Assembly: GCA_019359285.1 (NCBI GenBank)
Contig: JAHHHQ010000048.1
Coordinates: 62,001-126,000, forward strand
Origin: Nodosilinea sp. WJT8-NPBG4
Lineage (GTDB): Bacteria > Cyanobacteriota > Cyanobacteriia > Phormidesmidales > Phormidesmidaceae
DNA: 64,000 nucleotides
Reading direction: 5' to 3'
The position numbers were made by a program, and so were the translations under genes. Shown piece by piece: positions 19,072-28,614 of the stretch. The first letter of the stretch is position 1. Every line of letters starts with the position of its first letter. The notes beneath the pieces are model-generated. The model searched no databases. It had not been told where the DNA came from and saw only the letters and a list, made by a program, of their open reading frames with translations.

Positions 19072-19773
19072 ATGGTTGACGACATTCATCACACTGCCCA
19101 CGATCCCGCTTCTGACCCTGAAGCTATTGAAGAGATTCTTGAAGAAGACGCTGTGGATATTGACTTTGATGACGTGGTCGAAGCCGCAGCAGCTACGGTT
19201 GAAGCGGCCGAAGCAGCACCGCCCTCTAATGGGGGTAGCGTTGATGCAGGCTTAGTGACCGATCTAGAGCGCCAAGTGGCGGGGTTAAAAGCCCAGCTTG
19301 AAGATCGGGCCAATCAATCCATGCGGATTGCAGCTGACTTTGAGAACTACCGCAAACGCACCAGCAAAGAAAAAGACGAGTTAGCCACTCAGATTAAGGG
19401 CGACACTGTTATTGAGTTGCTGCCAGTGGTTGACAACTTTGAGCGGGCGCGATCGCAGATTAAGCCCCAGACCGAAGCCGAGATGACTATTCATAAAAGT
19501 TATCAAAGCGTTTACAAACAGCTAGTGGAAACCCTAAAGCGCTTAGGAGTTTCAGCCATGCGTGCGGAAGGGCAAGAGTTTGACCCGCTACTGCACGAGG
19601 CTGTCATGCGCGAACCAACCGCCGACCATGCTGAGGGGGTGGTGATCGAAGAGTTCGTGCGGGGCTACCAGCTTGGTGAGCGGGTGCTGCGCCACGCTAT
19701 GGTGAAAGTGGCTGCTCCCCCAGAGGATGGCTCTCAAAACCCAAATATTGAGAGTTCCGAATCCCTCGAATAA
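19072..19773 (+). CDS. grpE: Nucleotide exchange factor GrpE
   Basis: 233 residues: a long acidic, Ala-rich N-terminal region, a coiled coil from about residue 75, then the GrpE core (FENYRKRTSKEKDEL, ELLPVVDNFERA, GQEFDPLLHEAVM, GYQLGERVLRHAMVKVA). It releases ADP from DnaK. The open frame begins earlier (TTG at 19039), but the ATG at 19072 is the likely start. dnaK follows after 231 bp. Confidence 0.95.
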   Translation: MVDDIHHTAHDPASDPEAIEEILEEDAVDIDFDDVVEAAAATVEAAEAAPPSNGGSVDAGLVTDLERQVAGLKAQLEDRANQSMRIAADFENYRKRTSKEKDELATQIKGDTVIELLPVVDNFERARSQIKPQTEAEMTIHKSYQSVYKQLVETLKRLGVSAMRAEGQEFDPLLHEAVMREPTADHAEGVVIEEFVRGYQLGERVLRHAMVKVAAPPEDGSQNPNIESSESLE

Positions 19774-20004
19774 TCTACCAACCGATTAACCGGGTGCTTG
19801 CTTGTTGTGTAGGTAACAGAGGCCTTATCACTGTGCTCTAGGTTCTATCAACACCCGCATCTTGGCAGTGCAATCAACAAGTTACCGCAGTGGACGATAA
19901 CTTCTCTGGTGTAAGCGGGCAACCTAATCACAATTAGCTCCGACCGTATAGGCCTGAGCCAATTTCGAAGGTAAAGCGAACGATTAAGTTGAGCACCGTG
20001 GGCT

Positions 20005-21963
20005 ATGGGTAAAGTAATCGGCATTGACCTAGGAACAACAAACAGTTGTGTCGCTGTCCTCGAAGGCGGCAAACCAGCTGTAATTTCTAGCACTGAGGGG
20101 GGCCGTACGGTACCCAGCATTGTTGGATTTGGTAAAAACGGCGAGCGGTTAGTAGGCCAGTTGGCTAAACGCCAGGCGGTCACCAACGCAGAGAATACGG
20201 TTTACAGCATCAAACGATTTATTGGTCGTCGCTGGGAAGACACCGAGGCGGAGCGCAGCCGCGTACCTTACGTCTGCGTTAGCGGTCGTGACAACACTGT
20301 AGACGTGCAGATCCGCGGGAAGGCGTTTACGCCCCAGGAAATTTCTGCAATGATCTTGCAAAAGCTCAAGCAGGATGCCGAGACTTACCTGGGAACCGAA
20401 GTAACCCAGGCCGTTATTACCGTACCGGCTTACTTTACCGACGCGCAGCGCCAAGCAACTAAGGATGCCGGCACCATTGCGGGACTAGAAGTCCTCCGCA
20501 TTATCAACGAGCCTACCGCTGCAGCCCTCTCCTACGGGCTCGACAAGCAAGACCAAGACCAGATTGTATTGGTCTTTGATCTTGGGGGCGGTACCTTTGA
20601 CGTGTCTATTTTGCAGTTAGGCGATGGCGTCTTTGAGGTTAAAGCTACCGCTGGCAACAACCATCTAGGCGGTGACGACTTTGACAACTGTATCGTCGAA
20701 TGGATGACTGCTGCTTTTCGCGAGCAAGAAGGCATTGATCTATCTGCCGATCGCATGGCGCTACAGCGCATCCGCGAAGCAGCTGAAAAAGCCAAAGTTG
20801 AGTTGTCGAGCATGCCTTCGACTTCCATCAACCTACCCTTTATTACCGCCGACGAGTCTGGGCCAAAGCACCTAGAAATGACGCTGACTCGCGCTCAGTT
20901 CGAGCAATTTGCGTCGGAACTGATACAGGCTACCCTAGATCCGGTTAAGCAGGCCCTTAAGGACGCAGACTTAAGCCCTGATGCGATCGATCGCATCTTA
21001 CTAGTAGGCGGATCTACCCGTATCCCAGCCGTGCAGCAGGCGGTTAGCGCCTACTTTGACGGCAAAGCTCCCGATCGCTCTGTGAACCCCGATGAAGCTG
21101 TAGCCCTAGGGGCATCAATTCAGGCGGGCGTACTAGGGGGAGAAGTCAAAGATTTACTACTGCTTGATATCACCCCCCTCTCCCTGGGTATTGAAACCTT
21201 AGGAGAAGTATTTACCAAGATTATCGAGCGCAACACCACTATTCCCACTAGTAAATCTCAGGTATTTTCGACCGCCACCGATGGCCAAACCTCTGTAGAA
21301 ATTCACGTTCTACAGGGTGAGCGGGCCATGGCAAAGGACAACAAAAGTCTGGGTAAGTTTGAGCTTACCGGTCTTCCCCCTGCTCCTCGCGGAGTACCGC
21401 AAATTGAGGTATCTTTTGAAATCGACGCCGACGGTATCCTCAAAGTAGCGGCCCTTGACAAGGGTACGGGTCGCGCCCAGAGCATCTGCATTACCAACAC
21501 GGGTGGCTTGACCGACAGCGAAGTTGATCGCATGCGTCTAGAGGCCGAGACCTATGCCGATGAAGATGGGCGACGACGACAGCTGGCAGAACTGACCAAT
21601 CGAGCTGACAACCTGTTTTACAGCTACGAGGCCACCCTGCGCGATCATGGCAACTTGCTAGATGGGGCAACTCGGGCTGATTTAGACGACAAAGTCAATC
21701 AGCTCCGCGCCGCTACCCACAACCCCAGCATTGATGTCGCTACATTCCAGGGATGTATTGATTCTCTACAGTCTGCCATCTTTGCAGTTGGTACCAACGT
21801 CTACCGCGACGTGGACACCGGAGCCGAAGTGGATATGGGCATTCCGGCAGCGGCCTATGCCAGCGTTGAAGCGGGGAGCGAAGACGAGACCTATGACCCT
21901 GACTACGACGATGATATGGGGTTAGACGCCACCGTTACTGCCGATTACGAAGCCATAGACTAA
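20005..21963 (+). CDS. dnaK: Hsp70 chaperone DnaK
   Basis: 652 residues. Starts [17 protein letters not shown]; ATPase motifs [13 protein letters not shown] and [13 protein letters not shown]; substrate-binding domain from about 385 ([13 protein letters not shown]). The C-terminus is acidic (DPDYDDD) and lacks the EEVD of eukaryotic Hsp70. Cyanobacteria carry several DnaKs; neighbourhood of grpE resembles the DnaK1 locus as I recall it from Synechocystis, but paralogue identity is not certain. Forms a chaperone unit with grpE and dnaJ on the same strand. Confidence 0.95.
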   Translation: MGKVIGIDLGTTNSCVAVLEGGKPAVISSTEGGRTVPSIVGFGKNGERLVGQLAKRQAVTNAENTVYSIKRFIGRRWEDTEAERSRVPYVCVSGRDNTVDVQIRGKAFTPQEISAMILQKLKQDAETYLGTEVTQAVITVPAYFTDAQRQATKDAGTIAGLEVLRIINEPTAAALSYGLDKQDQDQIVLVFDLGGGTFDVSILQLGDGVFEVKATAGNNHLGGDDFDNCIVEWMTAAFREQEGIDLSADRMALQRIREAAEKAKVELSSMPSTSINLPFITADESGPKHLEMTLTRAQFEQFASELIQATLDPVKQALKDADLSPDAIDRILLVGGSTRIPAVQQAVSAYFDGKAPDRSVNPDEAVALGASIQAGVLGGEVKDLLLLDITPLSLGIETLGEVFTKIIERNTTIPTSKSQVFSTATDGQTSVEIHVLQGERAMAKDNKSLGKFELTGLPPAPRGVPQIEVSFEIDADGILKVAALDKGTGRAQSICITNTGGLTDSEVDRMRLEAETYADEDGRRRQLAELTNRADNLFYSYEATLRDHGNLLDGATRADLDDKVNQLRAATHNPSIDVATFQGCIDSLQSAIFAVGTNVYRDVDTGAEVDMGIPAAAYASVEAGSEDETYDPDYDDDMGLDATVTADYEAID

Positions 21964-22059
21964 GGCTAAGGGGGCGGGTATTCCCACCTAGCCAAGGTGG
22001 GCACTCCTTTTAAAATGGTTTAATGTTGATTGTTGCTGGAGTTGTCTAGGTAGCCCCCT

Positions 22060-23181
22060 ATGGCCCGTGATTTCTATGAGATTCTCGGTATTTCGCGCAA
22101 CGCCGATCAAGACGATGTTAAGCGAGCCTACCGGCGCTTAGCCCGCAAATACCACCCCGACGTCAACAAAGATCCTGGGGCTGAAGACACCTTCAAAGAG
22201 ATCAACCGAGCCTACGAAGTGCTTTCTGAGCCCGAGGTTCGAGCTCGCTATGATCGTTTTGGAGAAGCTGGGCTGGGTGCTGGTGCTGGCGGCTACCAAG
22301 ACATGGGCGACATGGGTGGCTTCGCCGACATCTTCGAGAGCTTCTTTAGCGGCTTTTCGGGAGGCATGGGCCAAGGTACTCGGCGACGAGGGCCAACCCG
22401 AGGTGATGATCTCCGCCTTGATCTCAGGCTTGACTTCAAAGAAGCAGTGTTTGGCGGCGAGAAAGAAATCAAAATTAGCCACCTGGAAACCTGTGGCACC
22501 TGTACAGGCAGCGGGGCCAAGCCGGGTACTCGCCCTTCTACCTGCAGCACCTGTAGCGGTACTGGCCAAGTTCGCCGGGCTACCCGCACTCCCTTTGGCA
22601 GCTTTACCCAAGTATCGGCTTGCCCGACCTGTAATGGTACAGGTGAGATGATTGAAGACCGCTGCGATGTGTGCGGTGGCAGTGGGCAGAATCAGGAAAC
22701 TAAAAAACTCAAAATCACTGTGCCCGCTGGCGTCGATAACGGTACTCGGCTGCGGGTGTCGAATGAGGGGGATGCTGGGTTACGGGGTGGGCCTGCCGGA
22801 GATTTGTATGTCTACCTGTTTGTAGCTGAAGATGCTGCCTTCAAGCGGGATGGCATCAATATTCTCTCTGATCTCAAGATCAGCTATCTTCAAGCAATTT
22901 TGGGCTGCAAGCTGACTATTGACACCGTTGAAGGCCCAGAAGAGCTCGACGTACCCGCTGGTACCCAGCCTGGGACTGTTCTAACCCTCGACAATCGTGG
23001 TGTGCCCAAGCTGGGTAACCCTGTTAGCCGCGGTGATCACTTGATCACCGTACAGGTTGACATTCCTACACGCATGAAGCCAGAGGAGCGAGAGCTGGTT
23101 GAAAAACTGGCGGAAATTCGTGGCGAGAAGGTCAACCGGGGTGGTATTGAGGGCTTCTTAGGGGGGCTATTTCGCGGATGA
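22060..23181 (+). CDS. dnaJ: Co-chaperone DnaJ (type I)
   Basis: 373 residues: J domain (1-70) with HPD in [11 protein letters not shown], Gly/Phe-rich linker (about 75-115), zinc domain with four CXXCXGXG repeats ([32 protein letters not shown]) and the C-terminal substrate domains. Stimulates DnaK ATPase and delivers clients. Its TGA overlaps the ATG of the next gene (ATGA), so it is translationally coupled to the TusA-like protein. Confidence 0.96.
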   Translation: MARDFYEILGISRNADQDDVKRAYRRLARKYHPDVNKDPGAEDTFKEINRAYEVLSEPEVRARYDRFGEAGLGAGAGGYQDMGDMGGFADIFESFFSGFSGGMGQGTRRRGPTRGDDLRLDLRLDFKEAVFGGEKEIKISHLETCGTCTGSGAKPGTRPSTCSTCSGTGQVRRATRTPFGSFTQVSACPTCNGTGEMIEDRCDVCGGSGQNQETKKLKITVPAGVDNGTRLRVSNEGDAGLRGGPAGDLYVYLFVAEDAAFKRDGINILSDLKISYLQAILGCKLTIDTVEGPEELDVPAGTQPGTVLTLDNRGVPKLGNPVSRGDHLITVQVDIPTRMKPEERELVEKLAEIRGEKVNRGGIEGFLGGLFRG

Positions 23182-23420
23182 GCTACTCTGCGGCCGCCGA
23201 TGAGCGTTTAGACCTGCGGGGCACACCCTGCCCCATCAACTTTGTGCGAACAAAGCTCCGGCTGGAGAAAATGGCAGCTGGAGCGTTGCTAGAGGTATGG
23301 CTTGATGCCGGAGAACCTGTTGAACAGGTACCTGATAGTCTCACTATGGAAGGTTACAAAGTAGAGCATTTAGAGGATTGCGCTGATTACTTTGTTGTCT
23401 ACGTGCGCCGTCCCAGTTAG
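23178..23420 (+). CDS. TusA-family sulfurtransferase-like protein
   Basis: 80 residues with the SirA/TusA fold. The active Cys lies in [15 protein letters not shown]; the usual CPxP is CPIN here. TusA proteins carry a persulfide for tRNA thiolation or molybdenum cofactor synthesis; the partner of this cyanobacterial form is not evident. It is wedged between dnaJ (4-bp overlap) and rsgA (start immediately after its stop), so it is part of the chaperone operon. Confidence 0.85.
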   Translation: MSYSAAADERLDLRGTPCPINFVRTKLRLEKMAAGALLEVWLDAGEPVEQVPDSLTMEGYKVEHLEDCADYFVVYVRRPS

Positions 23421-24587
23421 GTGGTGGCACCCCCTGAGTTTGATAGCACAGTACTCACTGAGGCGAGCGCAGGCCCCTGGGGCTTGGTGGTAGCTATACA
23501 AGCCAACTACTATCGAGTGAGATTAGACACAACCAGCGACCTGCTTGGAGATGAGACTGCGGGTCAAATCTTGCTGTGTACTCGCCGAGCGCGCTTAAGG
23601 AAAACTGGTCAGCAGGTGATGGTGGGCGATCGCGTGCAGTTAGAAGCCATAGACTGGACCGACGGACGGGGCGCGATCGCTGCAGTCGGTTCCCGCCGAT
23701 CAGTGTTGGATCGTCCACCCGTAGCCAATGCTGATCAAATTCTCCTAGTCTTTGCCCTAGCCGAGCCTGACCTTGACCCCCAGCAGCTTGGGCGGTTTTT
23801 AGTTAAAGCCGAATCGACGGGGGTACCTGTTCACCTTTGCCTCAATAAGCAAGATCTGGTTAGCGCCGCCACGCGTCACTACTGGCAGGAGCAGCTAGAC
23901 GCCTGGGGCTACCCAGCCACGATGATCAGTCTTCAAGAGGATGAAACCGTACAAGCGCTGCTGCCTCGGCTACAGGGCCGCACAACCATCATCTCTGGGC
24001 CATCTGGAGTAGGTAAATCAAGCTTAATCAACTGGCTCATTCCCCAAGCCAGCCTGAGGACAGGAGCGGTGTCTGGCAAGCTGGGGCGGGGCCGACACAC
24101 CACTCGCCACGTAGAGCTGTTTGAGCTGCCGGGGGGCGGTTTTCTAGCGGATACACCTGGTTTTAACCAGCCTGATTTAGCACTGACTCCGCTGGTTCTA
24201 GGTCAGTGTTTTCCAGAAATTCGAGCGCGCTTAGCTAAGGGTGTCTGTCACTTCAACGATTGTCTACACCGGGACGCGCCGGGCTGCGCCGTCGACCCTC
24301 ACTGGCCTCGCTATGACTTTTACCTCACCCTGCTGGAAGAAGCCCTTGAGTACCAGGAGGGCCAACAGCAGCAGCGTGACCCCGACGCCCCCCTTAAGCT
24401 CAGAACGGGAGAGCAGGGGCAGCAGCACCAAGAGCCTAGGCTTCAGACTAAAAAATATCGTCGCCCATCGCGCCGCCACCAGAAGCAAAGGCTTGACTAT
24501 CTACGCTACGACCTTGATGGGTCTGGCGATAGTCTTGATTCGCAGTCTAGCGACGGTGACTGGCCCGAAAACAACGGCTTGAGCTAG
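23421..24587 (+). CDS. rsgA: Ribosome small-subunit GTPase RsgA
   Basis: 388 residues. OB-fold N-terminus, then a circularly permuted GTPase: G4 NKQDL comes before G1 GPSGVGKSSL and G3 DTPGF; a zinc finger with Cys-His-Cys-Cys follows (CHFNDCLHRDAPGC). Matures the 30S subunit and releases RbfA. Start is GTG directly after the TAG of the preceding gene. The last about 70 residues are a Gln/Arg/Asp-rich tail beyond the usual end. A hairpin at 24611-24641 probably ends the operon. Confidence 0.94.
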   Translation: MVAPPEFDSTVLTEASAGPWGLVVAIQANYYRVRLDTTSDLLGDETAGQILLCTRRARLRKTGQQVMVGDRVQLEAIDWTDGRGAIAAVGSRRSVLDRPPVANADQILLVFALAEPDLDPQQLGRFLVKAESTGVPVHLCLNKQDLVSAATRHYWQEQLDAWGYPATMISLQEDETVQALLPRLQGRTTIISGPSGVGKSSLINWLIPQASLRTGAVSGKLGRGRHTTRHVELFELPGGGFLADTPGFNQPDLALTPLVLGQCFPEIRARLAKGVCHFNDCLHRDAPGCAVDPHWPRYDFYLTLLEEALEYQEGQQQQRDPDAPLKLRTGEQGQQHQEPRLQTKKYRRPSRRHQKQRLDYLRYDLDGSGDSLDSQSSDGDWPENNGLS

Positions 24588-24610
24588 TCATATTGGCTTG
24601 AATTTGGGGC

Positions 24611-24641
24611 TGGCTAGGATCCAATCGTAGGGTCCTGGCCA
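24611..24641 (+). terminator. Hairpin after rsgA
   Basis: A 12-bp stem (24611-24622 with 24630-24641, 7-nt loop) begins 24 bp after the rsgA stop. Two of the pairs are U.G on the plus strand and would be A.C mismatches on the other strand, so the fold belongs to the plus-strand transcript. No T-run follows. Confidence 0.6.
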
Positions 24642-25192
24642 CTTGGCGCTGGTTAATCACTTGCAGCTAGATGAAAAGAGCCTTCAATAAGTGGCCGCCT
24701 TCAGAGCCCAAGGCTGCTGGCCTGCAAAATATTCTGACGCTTTGCTTGCCTAGATTATCTAAAGATTTGAAACCCTGCCGAATTTTATATTTTCTTTTTT
24801 TCTTGTGGGTTTTTCCCCAGGGTTTTCCCCAGATTTGGCAGAGTTTTCCCCAGAAATCAATAGCGGAGTAATCATTTAGACCAGAATTGGGAATCGGGAT
24901 TCTCCACAGGTACATCAGATCGCTTGTGTGTCGGCAATCACAAATGGCCCAGACGGGGATCGCTGAAACCCTTGAGGCCTCGTTGATAAAAATGGGCAGT
25001 AGCGGATTGGGGTGTAGTTGGCAAGATTGACATCCCCCTGCCCTGTGGTGACAATGGTGCGACCAGCTTACACAATGCTTCTGTTCCAGCTTGTCTACAG
25101 GCTTTAAGTTCCCTTCCAGCAAGGGATCCGGCCAGTTGAACAGTTGATAGGGGCTGTATTTTGCTGTCTAGTTTCAGATTGGGGAAGTGGAG
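24642..25192. other. Long intergenic region, no gene supported
   Basis: About 550 bp between the rsgA hairpin and the DUF2811 gene, more AT-rich than its surroundings in its first half. It holds the three TTTTCCCCAG copies at 24811-24853. Open frames on both strands here have no recognisable family and are not called. Confidence 0.5.
24811..24853 (+). repeat. Three direct copies of TTTTCCCCAG
   Basis: Exact copies at 24811-24820, 24823-24832 and 24844-24853, spaced by 12 and 21 bp start to start. The reverse complement is CTGGGGAAAA. They lie in AT-rich intergenic DNA about 340-380 bp upstream of the DUF2811 gene. Confidence 0.85.
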
Positions 25193-25417
25193 ATGAGTGA
25201 GCAATCAATGGCGGCTATGGCATCGAGAATCAGCCTCAGTGTAGAAGTGCCGGAGGAGTTGTTTGAGGCCATGCGTGACTATGTAGAGACCCACCCATCG
25301 TGGAGCCAACACCGGGTGTTCTGCGCGGCGCTGTCACTATTTTTGATGCAGAACGGCATTAGCGATCGCCGCATCAATCGTCTATACCTAGACGCGGTGT
25401 TCGATTACGCTGCCTGA
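25193..25417 (+). CDS. DUF2811 family small protein
   Basis: 74 residues. SLSVEVPEELFEAMRDYVETH, a WSQHRVFCAALSLFLMQNG core and a short helical tail are the pattern of the cyanobacterial DUF2811 family, whose function is unknown. The ATG at 25193 has GGGGAAGTGGAG just upstream; a GTG at 25187 is the alternative start. Monocistronic by context, followed by a strong terminator at 25721. Confidence 0.85.
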   Translation: MSEQSMAAMASRISLSVEVPEELFEAMRDYVETHPSWSQHRVFCAALSLFLMQNGISDRRINRLYLDAVFDYAA

Positions 25418-25720
25418 TTTTGTGGAAGTTTTTATATTAGGCCTTCAAATGAATCAATTAGGCAAGAGTAGATGGATCGGAGCCTGTAAGTCACCGTCTT
25501 GCTATAGCTAGGGCCTGGCGATCGCCCGAATTTCAATCTTTGGTTGTTGTAAAAGCTTAGACACCGGTTGGTGCCACGCTCAATTAATTGCCAAGCCAAG
25601 CTTTGTAGTCCTGACCAGCTGACCGAAGACACAGCTGATTGACTCTCTGCCAAACCTGGGACAGCTGGCTACAACCGCCAAACGATCCTTAGTCACAATG
25701 CCTAGGCGGCAGCTATAAAC

Positions 25721-25758
25721 ACGCGAAAGGGCGCCCCAACAGGGGTGTCCTTTCGCGT
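25721..25758 (+). terminator. 17-bp hairpin with two G.U pairs
   Basis: Arms 25721-25737 and 25742-25758 around an AACA loop. The two non-Watson-Crick positions are G.U on the plus strand and A.C on the minus strand, so it favours plus-strand (DUF2811-side) transcripts, although it is closer to the end of the convergent sugar dehydrogenase gene. The rest of the 300 bp from 25418 shows nothing else. Confidence 0.75.
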
Positions 25759-25783
25759 TTCGTGCAGTCTTGGGTTTACTGAG

Positions 25784-27004
25784 CTACGAGGCTGGCTCTA
25801 AACGGACTAAACGACCGTTGGGATCGTCGGTCAGTACGTAGAGAAATCCGTCGGGTCCCTGTCGCACATCACGTACCCGCTGACCAATGGGAATTGAAAC
25901 CTGATCGACCACGGCACCATTGGCATCTACCTCAATGCGGCGCACATCTTGGGAGACTAACCCACCGGCAAACAGCTGCCCTTGCCATTGGGGATAGCGA
26001 TCGCCCCGATACACCGCTAGCCCTGAGGGCGCAATAGAGGGCGTCCAGTAGGTAAGGGGATCAACCATATCTGGACGCGATCGCTCGGTGGAAACCGGAC
26101 CGCCCGAGTACTCCTCACTATAGGTCACCACTGGCCAGCCATAATTTTTGCCAGGCTCTAGGCGGTTGAGTTCGTCCCCGCCCCGGGAGCCGTGCTCTGT
26201 AGACCACACCTGGCTGGTTTCAGGGTCAAGGGCCAGGCCCTGAATATTGCGGTGACCGTAGCTCCAAATCAGCGGGTTAGCGCCCGAATCATTCACAAAG
26301 GGGTTGTCGCTGGGCGCCTCGCCCTCATCGGTGAGACGCACCACTGAGCCCAGAAGAGTTTGGCGGTTTTGAGCCTGGTTGCGAATCAGCTCACCATCGA
26401 GTCGTAACGGGGGATTACCACCATCGCCTAGGGCCACTAACAGAGTGCCATCGGGCAGCCACAGCAAGCGTGACCCAAAATGTTGGCCGTCTGATTTGTC
26501 CCGGTTGTTGGTGAAAATTACCGTCCAGTCGGTGAGGGTGTTGCCCTCTAGGCGTGCCCGGGCCACCTGAGTGCGGTTGGCCTGCTGAGTGCCGTCAGCG
26601 TAGGCCAGGTAGATAAAACCATTGTTTTCAAACTCGGGGTGCAGGGCAATGTCTAGTAGTCCCCCCTGACGAAAGGCCAACACCTCAGGCACCCCGGCGA
26701 TGGGAGTCGGGTCTAGGGCGCCGTTACTGACCCGGCGTAGACGCCCAGGTCGCTCGGTGATTAGCATGTCACCATTGGGTAGCCAGACCATGCTCCAGGG
26801 ATGCTCTAGACCCTCTACAACCGTGACAGGTTCAACGCGATTCACAACTGCCTCAGAGGTTAGCTGGGCCGGAGCCTGACTAGGTTCAACCTGGGCAGTG
26901 TCGGTTGGGGCCTGAGCGGTGGAGCTGGGGGCTGAAGCGCAGCTGCCCAGGGCCAACAGCACAAGGCAGGGTGCAAATATAGCGGTAAACCGAGTAAACA
27001 CCAT
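25784..27004 (-). CDS. PQQ-dependent sugar dehydrogenase-like lipoprotein
   Basis: 406 residues from the ATG at 27002-27004. The N-terminus is a lipoprotein signal (hydrophobic stretch ending in LALGSC). The body is the glucose/sorbosone dehydrogenase beta-propeller: EHPWSMVWLPNGDMLITERPG, RQGGLLDIALHPEF, SYGHRNIQGLALDP and WSTEHGSRGGDELN. Members use PQQ to oxidise aldoses in the periplasm; no PQQ biosynthesis gene is seen in this window, so actual activity is open. Confidence 0.88.
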   Translation of the reverse strand: MVFTRFTAIFAPCLVLLALGSCASAPSSTAQAPTDTAQVEPSQAPAQLTSEAVVNRVEPVTVVEGLEHPWSMVWLPNGDMLITERPGRLRRVSNGALDPTPIAGVPEVLAFRQGGLLDIALHPEFENNGFIYLAYADGTQQANRTQVARARLEGNTLTDWTVIFTNNRDKSDGQHFGSRLLWLPDGTLLVALGDGGNPPLRLDGELIRNQAQNRQTLLGSVVRLTDEGEAPSDNPFVNDSGANPLIWSYGHRNIQGLALDPETSQVWSTEHGSRGGDELNRLEPGKNYGWPVVTYSEEYSGGPVSTERSRPDMVDPLTYWTPSIAPSGLAVYRGDRYPQWQGQLFAGGLVSQDVRRIEVDANGAVVDQVSIPIGQRVRDVRQGPDGFLYVLTDDPNGRLVRLEPAS

Positions 27005-27136
27005 AGCAACCGAAGTGCCTGTGATAAAAAAGTGAGTGACCGCCACGATCGCGATCGCACTCCATAACCAATCTCCCTGGGGTCTATAGTCAGTGCCATC
27101 TACCCACAGACAGAGCTGCCGAGCCAGGAACGTCCT

Positions 27137-27790
27137 TCAGCCGTCAGAGCCGTTGCCAGCCCAGGGCCGCCGCAGGTGCAAAGGCAGGTGGGCACAGTCA
27201 TTCAGCTGGCGCACAAAGGGACCGTACTCCATCAGCTCAACTAGCGACACGGCGCTAACGGGCATGGCCAGGCGATCGCGATATCGACCGACATCAATTC
27301 CCAGTAGGGTGCACAGCATAATCCGCAGGGTGGCCTTGTGGGAAACGATCAGCACATTGCCGTCGGGGTAGGCCTCTTCAATTTCGGCCAGCACGTCGGA
27401 ACTGCGGCGGGCCACCTGCATAGCCTTTTCACCCTCGGTGGGCGTATTCCAGGCGGGGTCCGCGAGCCAGCGAATGTAGTCATCATGGAACGCAGTGTTG
27501 ACCTCGGCGGGGGCCATACCTTCCCACTGCCCAAAGGACAGTTCCCGCAAATGATCGCGACGTTGTACCGTCAGCCCTGTGATTTGGCACAGGGGCTGAA
27601 CAGTGGCGGCGGCATGGCTGAGAGGGCTACAGAAAACCGCCTTCCAGTCGAGGTGGTGGTAGGCCTTGGCAAAGTAGTCGGCCATTTGCTGGCCCTGGGT
27701 CGTCAGCGCCACCCCATCTTGGCTACAGTAGCGACCCGTGCGGCAGTACTCGGTTTCAGCGTTGCGGAGTAGGTAAAGCCTTAGGGGCAT
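27137..27790 (-). CDS. Histidine phosphatase family protein with altered catalytic motif
   Basis: 217 residues, clearly a paralogue of the neighbouring 27804-28448 gene: both share DPAW, ARRS, VSHKAT and a long LCTLLGIDVGRYRDR block. The RHG motif that carries the phosphorylated His is Arg-Asn-Ala here (LLRNAETEY; codons CGC AAC GCT). The second His (VSHKAT) and the acidic residue in LRELSFGQWEG are kept. Without the nucleophilic His it should not act as a normal phosphohydrolase, so a binding, regulatory or decaying role is likely. It lies 13 bp downstream of its paralogue in one operon. Confidence 0.85.
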   Translation of the reverse strand: MPLRLYLLRNAETEYCRTGRYCSQDGVALTTQGQQMADYFAKAYHHLDWKAVFCSPLSHAAATVQPLCQITGLTVQRRDHLRELSFGQWEGMAPAEVNTAFHDDYIRWLADPAWNTPTEGEKAMQVARRSSDVLAEIEEAYPDGNVLIVSHKATLRIMLCTLLGIDVGRYRDRLAMPVSAVSLVELMEYGPFVRQLNDCAHLPLHLRRPWAGNGSDG

Positions 27791-27803
27791 AGGGCACTTG
27801 ACC

Positions 27804-28448
27804 TCAGGTGGAGGGTAGCGATCGCAGCTGGTCGCTCAGGTGAGAGCGATCGGCGATGGTGTGAAAAAGCGGCCCCCGCGAGCCTAGCTCGACTACGCTC
27901 ACGGCGGCAACCGGCATATCCATGCGATCGCGGTAGCGACCCACATCAATACCCAGCAGAGTGCAGAGCATAATGCGAATGGTGGCCTTATGCGACACTA
28001 GCAAGATGTGTCCGCTGGGGTGGGTGCGCTCGATTTCATCGAGCACCTGGGCCGACCGGCGGGCAATGTCTACAGCGCGTTCGCCCCCCACCGGGGCATA
28101 CCAGGCCGGGTCAGTTAGCCAGGCCACATACTCGTCGTGGTGCTCGCGGTCAACAGCGGTCGGGTGCATGCCTTCCCAGCGGCCATACATCACCTCCCGC
28201 AGCCCATCGCGCAGCCGCATCTCTAAGTTCAGCACCTCGCACAGCGGTCGAGCTGTCTCTACCGCCCGCCGCAGAGGGCTGACGTAGGCGGCGCTCCAGG
28301 GCAGATGGGCGTAGGTTTCGGCAAACTCCTGGGCCATGGCTATCCCCTCGGAGGTTAGGCCAGGGTCGTTTTCGGGCGCGCCGCAGTAGCCCCCCGTGAG
28401 GCTATAAGCGGTTTGGCCGTGCCGTAAAAAATAGAGAAAAACTCCCAT
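27804..28448 (-). CDS. Histidine phosphatase family protein (intact active site)
   Basis: 214 residues from the ATG at 28446-28448; the frame is open 24 codons further. Phosphoglycerate-mutase-like fold with catalytic LRHGQT at the N-terminus, Arg in SPLRRAVETARPL, Glu in LREVMYGRWEG and the second His in LLVSHKATIRI. The substrate is unknown; family members act on sugar phosphates, phosphoproteins or nucleotides. First gene of a two-gene tandem duplication. Confidence 0.9.
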   Translation of the reverse strand: MGVFLYFLRHGQTAYSLTGGYCGAPENDPGLTSEGIAMAQEFAETYAHLPWSAAYVSPLRRAVETARPLCEVLNLEMRLRDGLREVMYGRWEGMHPTAVDREHHDEYVAWLTDPAWYAPVGGERAVDIARRSAQVLDEIERTHPSGHILLVSHKATIRIMLCTLLGIDVGRYRDRMDMPVAAVSVVELGSRGPLFHTIADRSHLSDQLRSLPST

Positions 28449-28614
28449 TGGTGCCTGGCGGTAAACAATCGCGGTAGTGCCCTGGAACCACCTGCGCCCA
28501 GCAAGCCCTAAAATACTCAACCTATGGCAAAGGACCCATCATCCCTAATCTAACCTACGGGCTGGGCAACCCAAAACGGGTTCAGAATTGTATAAGGCCT
28601 AGCTAAATCTTGGC

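Noticed and set aside
24811..24853. CRISPR-like array
   Set aside because: Repeats are 10 bp with spacers of 2 and 11 bp; no cas genes.
24667..25122. 151-codon minus-strand open frame with repeated Trp-Gly-Lys
   Set aside because: The WGK pattern is produced by the TTTTCCCCAG repeats; no family likeness, and the rest is random in look.
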